A stretch of DNA of 64,000 nucleotides from Syncephalastrum monosporum B8922 (lineage: Eukaryota; Mucoromycota; Mucoromycetes; Mucorales; Syncephalastraceae): positions 124,001-188,000 of the forward strand of contig JNEN01001265.1 in the NCBI GenBank assembly GCA_000697355.1, given 5' to 3'. Numbering within the stretch: position 1 is the first letter of the stretch; the number at the start of each line of letters is the position of its first letter. The notes under the pieces were generated by a model. The model was not told the origin of the DNA. It was given only the letters and a program-made list of their open reading frames with translations, and made no database searches. Of this stretch, positions 58,838 to 64,000 are shown one piece after another. A program made the position numbers and the translations under genes.

Positions 58838-61800
58838 CTATGACGACGCACCGGTCAACTGCTCTACCTTTTCTGCAAGCGAGAGAACAATCTTCTCCAA
58901 CTCTTCGCGCTTCGCGCGTTCCTGCTCGAGCTCCTTGCGCACCTTCTCTAATTCATTCTTGCAGAAGTTCTTGAGCTTGGTCTCGAGGACCTCGTTACCA
59001 CTCGAGGGCATGTTGAACCGCGACGCAATGTTACGTACACCCGCAGGCCGGGGTGGTTCCTCGTCCTTCTTTTCTGCCTCCTTGCTAGGCTCATGCTCCG
59101 GTGCAGGCTCCCACATCCGTCGCTGGACCGGTTTCAGGTTCTTGGTTGAGATCTCTCCGCCACCCGCAAACGGGGTAGGGAATTTAGCGAAAATCGGTTT
59201 CACCGGTTTGGCAGGCGGCGAAGGCGTCGACTTCTCCTCGACCTCTTCCACAGGCTTCTCCTCGGGTGTCTGTGGAAAGGAAAATGCGATATCAGGTCCT
59301 TCCGTTCATACATTCTGATTCCTTCTCATAGTTACCTTGGCCAGCTCTTGTTGCATGAGCTCCATCTGGCTCGGCTCTTGCTTGGTCTCGGAGCCAGGCG
59401 CCCGACGAGCGCGACCTGGTCGTGCTCGCGAAGGAGCAGACAGCTTGGGACCCGTCGGCGCCATATCGAAGCTCTTGGCTTCCTCTACCTCAGTGCTGTC
59501 AGGCGTCGCCACCTCCTCAGACTCGGTTTCCTTTGGCTTCTCAGCCTCCTCGGCTGATACAGGTGCAGGCTCTTCCTCCTTGGGTGACTCTTCTCCCACC
59601 TTGGTTTTTTCTTCTACGCTGCTTGGTTCATCGACGGGTTTGGGCTCTTCCGCTTCAGCCTTGGCCTGCTCCTCTTGCTCTATTTTGTCGCCTTCGGGCA
59701 CCGCTTCTGGGCTGGCCGTCTTCACGGACTCTTCTTTCTCTTCGGCGCCGGGCGTCTCCGGCGTAGGTGAGTCTATGACAGCCTCTTGGCTGCTTGTGCT
59801 AGGTGCAACCGGAGGACGGTTTGACACAGCAGGTGGTGTGACGGGTGCTACTGGAGGAGGTGGGGTTTGCGTCGCAGGTGATTCGGGCTTGACGAATACG
59901 CTGGTGAGTTAAAATGTACACTCTCCCGCTCCAGTTCAACTTACTTGCTCTTCTTCATCCTTCGTCAATGGTTCTCCTGTCTTCGGCGATTCGTTTGGTG
60001 CTTCCTCTTCAGCAGCTGGAACAGCAGTGGGCGCCTTGGGTTCCTCCTCCTGCTTTAATGTCTGAGGTTCCGCACTTTCGTCTTTCTCCTCTTCCTTCGC
60101 AGAAGAGACACTGTCCTGGCGGGCTGGCGGGGCCGGAGCAGCGGCCGGGGGTGACAGGATACCGGCTGTTACGGGCGCCGGCTTTTCTTCGCTGACCGGC
60201 TCCTCCGGAATGGGCGCGGGTGATTCAGGTGCAGCCGATGTGCGCTGAGCTGGTTGTTGCTGCTCATGTACCGAGCCTGGTCGACTGGACGCCAGTGACG
60301 AGGGACGGGAGGATTTATCGGGTAAGGGTGGTGCACGTGCCATCTGGGCTGGCGAGACAGGGCTGGCAGAAGCGAAAGATTGCTGAGAGCCGGTCGAGGC
60401 GACGGATTTGCGGGTGCGTGCAGGTGGAGGAGGTGCGGAAGATTGTTCCTCGATCTCCTTGACAAAGTTGCTGGGGAACACACCGGTCTGGCCACGTTCG
60501 GTTGTGCCTTTCCACCAACCATCATCGACGTTGCGATCCAAGATGTCAATGTATTCACCCCGCAAGAGATTCAGCTCGTCTTAACGATATCGTAGGTCAG
60601 TTTCGATCGATCAAAGGTTATGACTTACTTACCTTCATTCTCGGCATCATATGGATGCAATACAATGGCCTTGCCTATTTTGATATGTTAAAGGCGAGCG
60701 TTTGTTTAAAAAAAAACACTTACCCAGCTTGGCAGTGCCTGATGTCGCTTGGGTGGTTTCCGCCTTGGGAGGTTCCTCTGCTGCTGGTGCAGGTACAGGA
60801 GGGCTAACCATTGGCGAGGAAGCGGCGACGGGTGGAGAATCGACGGGAGGTGACGCGACAAGCGGAGAGGCGACAGGCGAAGAGGCGGCGGGAGGAGGGG
60901 TGGCGGCAGGTGGAGAAGCCATAGGCGGAGAGGCAACTTCAGGCTAGTGTCTGGGGTTAGCTTCCCTTCCTCCACCTGATGATATCATTGATAATTTACC
61001 TTCGTTTCAGGCTTCTTGGGGACACCCGCCTTCTTCAGCGCAGGGAAACCACCTGCCAGGAGACTTCCAATACCGCCTTGCTTGACACCGTAGGCAGCCA
61101 GCTTGAATGCAGGCTTACCAGCTAAAGAAATATGCGTGCACTGTAGCTCAGCGAACCCTGCTACAATGAAATAGGTGTTTCTACTAACCGTCAGGCTCTT
61201 CGTCGCCCTCCTTTTTGGGAGCACCAACGCCCGGGCTCATCTGCTGCCCAAGGTCAGGGCGTCCAGGCATATCAATGTCCTCGACGAACTAGCGTCTTTT
61301 AAGTGAGTTTTTCTTCTAACTAGGACTGACAGGTCTTACCTCAGCGGGGAAACGACCGACCTTGCCGTTCAGCTCGCCCTTGAGCCAGCCGTCGTCATAC
61401 CGCTCAAGGAGGTTAACAATGCCACCGCGATGAAGAGTGAGCTCATCAGGGCTCTGCATGGCATAGTCTTCCATGACACGCGCCATGCCGATGGGTTTGG
61501 CTGCCATGAGCAGGTGAGCAAACCACGTGTTTTTTCTCTTTTTTAGTGTAATAGACGCACCTGGCTCAGGTTCAGCTTGTTCCGTCGCAGCAGCAGTCTC
61601 CTCTTTAGCCTCTTCTTGGGGGTGTTCTTCCTCATCGTCTGCGGCGGCTTCTTGTGGGGAAGGTTCTTTAGGAAGGGCACGCTCGGGATGAGGAGCGGCT
61701 GGAACGGGAGGTGGCCGCGATGGAGGAGCGGGTGCAACGAACTGGAATAGCGTTGTCAGTACGCAATGAAGTCAGCGAAGAGAAGGAATGGGTTACATTG

Positions 61801-62019
61801 CTCGGGAAGAAGCCAGTGGAACCGTCATCTTTCTTGCCAACCCACCAATCGGGGTCGGAGCGGTCTGTCACGGTGATGGTCTCGCCCTGGCTAAGCTTGA
61901 GCTCGTCTTCGCGCTGAGGCTCGTACGGGTGATGGGCAATAACTAGGTCTGTTTCTGGGCAACGCAGTTAGCTGGCTCGACAGAGGCGGGAGAACGTGGC
62001 TGTAAGTACCTGATGGCAT
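58838..62019 (-). CDS. triple-SH3 adaptor with coiled-coil C-terminus (CIN85/CD2AP-like)
   Basis: Adaptor of the endocytosis and actin type. The start ATG 62019 encodes only MPS plus one base before an intron; exon 2 then reads ETDLVIAHHPYEPQREDELK. SH3-1 has ITVTDRSDPDWWVGKKDDGS and GFFPSNFV. SH3-2 is RVMEDYAMQSPDELTLHRGG and YDDGWLKGELNGKVGRFPAE. SH3-3 is VLHPYDAENEDELNLLRGEY and DDGWWKGTTERGQTGVFPSN. Between and after them are long Pro/Ala/Glu-rich linkers with many PxxP stretches. The C-terminus is a coiled coil (LEKVRKELEQERAKREELEK) ending QLTGASS. Three SH3 domains, a Pro-rich middle and a terminal coiled coil are the CIN85/CD2AP plan. All three SH3s keep the ALYDY-like, WW/WL and P-S/A-N/E positions, and hence probably bind Pro-rich ligands. 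About seven exons, roughly 840 residues. Confidence 0.88.
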
Positions 62020-64000
62020 GAAGAAGGGGAAAAAGAACAGTACGAAAGACCTCCACCGAGTCCGCTGTATGCTGTTTACTCGGCCAATTGGAAACCCCGC
62101 GCGCTAATGCTGCAGTTCCTGGCATGATTGATGTCCACTCGTGGTAATTCATTTTAATTCTGAAAGTGACGCACACGTCACTTTCGCACAAACGCCCAAC
62201 ACGCTACCGTTCTTATACACCACTTTCTCTTGTCACTCTACGTCAGTGTCTGCTACCACTCAAGTAGCTATTTCTGTATGTATAAGGCGCGTGTATCCAC
62301 TGCATTTGTTTTATTCATTGTCATACTGTGAAGCGTGACCGTACCTTGATCTTCCATTTATTCGGCAAAGACACCGATAAATCGGTCAGCAAGACCGCAA
62401 TTCTCCCTTTTTCGGCGCCTTTGCACTGCGCACGGCTCTATTCTTTATAGTTAATGACGCTCTTTCTCTCTTCTTGAAAGATAGGATAGACGCGCAGTGC
62501 GCGAGTACCTTAAAGTATGTAGCCCATGTGAATAACAGGTACGTCGACGCCACGGCGGGAATCTTCCGTTGTCAGACAGACAAAAGAAAAAGGCAATACA
62601 TGTTTGTCTAATACGTCATGTATAGTTGTGGCATCTCTTATATGGTCTGGCAGCGGTGTGTTCCTTATTTTTCTATTGCGAACCGATATAGATAATGTTC
62701 CGGCAACGTGAGTAATAAAGTACAAACAATAGATCAAATATAAGTTGAGCGATTATTGCTAACCAGAACCACAGTTTATGTGCTGGATGCGTACGAATGT
62801 AGATTAGATACAGAAAAATATAGTAATACGAGTACAATATAAAGAAGATCTTGGTGGTACTCAGAATCTCAGGTTAAATCATGCTCAGGCTTACTGATAA
62901 TGATGGTATACAGTGCTTACCCCATTATCCGTCAGATAATGCAATGAGACGCTTGGCTACAGGTATCTACCAAATAATATTATGAATACAGAAGTGACGT
63001 AGTTAGAAAGCCAGGGCTTTATAGTTCAGCCTCGCACAGTGACATATGAGCCTGCTTGGCGTATGTAATATCTGTATTAAAATGTTACATCTCACAACTC
63101 GTTGGATGACCGGCATCCATATTTTCCACTGCCTAGTACGATGTGTCTGCGGCAATAGCAGTCGATTCAGTGATTCATCACTCCAAAGATAAGTACCAAC
63201 TTATCGATTGGGCACTGCATGTACACAATCATCTATGTGTGGCATTTGTTGGAATGATTTCTATCACTATTAGAATGAGGACCAAGCGTCAGAGGTTTGT
63301 TCTAGTCCTCGATAGATCCACAACATATACAGTACTGTACTGTATGTAGAGTGCCTTCAAAAGACCATATTCAAGAATAGAGCGCTGCGGCAAGTCCACT
63401 TGAAAGTTTTGCCTCAGTTGTAATCCCCGGTGTTGCTCGATTGTACGAGAACTACAGTACTGATTTGCTGCGTATGCAGCGATATTTAGAAGACAAAAGT
63501 CAACAGATGACGGCACGAAATAAGCAAACTTTGCTGGCAAGCTTCAGTACATCCAGACAGATAGATATCTTTATGCAGGCGGATAGAAAGAAATACAGTA
63601 TCACGGCGCACATCCAGGTGTCTTCAACATTGCTAAAGTACAGCTTGGTCTCTGATTAGACGGAATAACATCTTTTATGTTTTTTTGTCAAAAGTTACTC
63701 TGGAAGGGCATACTTTATTAAACTGGTATGTCGCAAAGATCCTGTGCTCTAACCGCCAGAGGCAGATACACCATTACATAGCCAGATTCACCTTTTTATA
63801 TTTTACGAAAGTAGCAATATTATCTTCGGTAAAAAGCAAGTGGATACTCATAGGCGTAGCTTAACCTATGGTGATAATGGAATGATTTTGGCTCATGTGC
63901 GACAGCCTTCTTCTCGCTGACGTATAATGACATCGTTCGATAATATACAGTACAGTACAGTATCTTACATCATGTCCTACGACATACTTTGTAGAGGCCC
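62020..64000. other. 2 kb without a recognisable gene
   Basis: Promoter side of the SH3 adaptor followed by AT-rich sequence. A TGACGCACACGTCA element at about 62164-62177 resembles a spaced CRE half-site pair. Frames are below 85 codons and show no domain. The window ends here in non-coding sequence. Confidence 0.45.

Overview
This is a gene-dense window of a filamentous fungal nuclear genome. I infer an early-diverging fungus, most likely Mucoromycota. The evidence is multi-exon genes with mostly short (about 50-110 nt) GT-AG introns, several with CTAAC-like branch points, plus fungal housekeeping genes next to families common in animals but patchy in Ascomycota: a CECR2-like DDT protein, a CIN85/CD2AP-like triple-SH3 adaptor and a cytosolic asparaginase with ankyrin repeats. 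No organism name can be proved from the sequence. There is no rRNA, no convincing tRNA, no CRISPR and no intact transposon.

Layout. 0-9 kb: Sdc1/DPY30 (COMPASS) on minus and EMC7 (ER membrane complex) on plus share a 130-bp divergent promoter. A METTL2/6/8-type tRNA m3C methyltransferase follows, convergent with a mitochondrial-type gamma-butyrobetaine/trimethyllysine dioxygenase, then a long TPR plus RD/RE/RH-rich protein. 8.7-14.3 kb is gene-poor. It holds a strong candidate for a structured non-coding RNA (about 10785-11057, with TATA box and T-run) and a possible small or decayed gene (9664-10394). 14.3-24 kb: S-adenosylmethionine decarboxylase with upstream small ORFs, a tomosyn/Sro7-type protein with an R-SNARE tail, an aldo-keto reductase and a PA-TM-RING ubiquitin ligase. 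23.8-30.4 kb: the ALG9 mannosyltransferase and a class II myosin heavy chain with an unusually short tail, both minus. 30.4-35.5 kb is gene-poor.

35.5-47.2 kb: a tandem WWE-like protein, an HSL-type alpha/beta hydrolase, a His-rich tail-anchored protein with two LIR-like motifs (possible organelle autophagy receptor), proteasome alpha5, asparaginase-ankyrin, and the CECR2-like DDT protein. 49-62 kb: tRNA dihydrouridine synthase Dus4, a predicted N-myristoylated 1801-residue Sel1-repeat protein, NAD-dependent methylene-THF dehydrogenase (Mtd1) and the three-SH3 adaptor. 62-64 kb shows no gene.

The genes do not form a single pathway or a biosynthetic cluster. Weak functional themes are secretion and the ER (EMC7, ALG9, tomosyn, PA-RING), cytoskeleton and trafficking adaptors (myosin II, SH3 adaptor), and tRNA modification (METTL, Dus4). 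Coordinates for minus-strand genes run from stop codon (low) to ATG (high). Exon joins were read by eye from splice consensus and reading frame, and have not been checked with transcripts.
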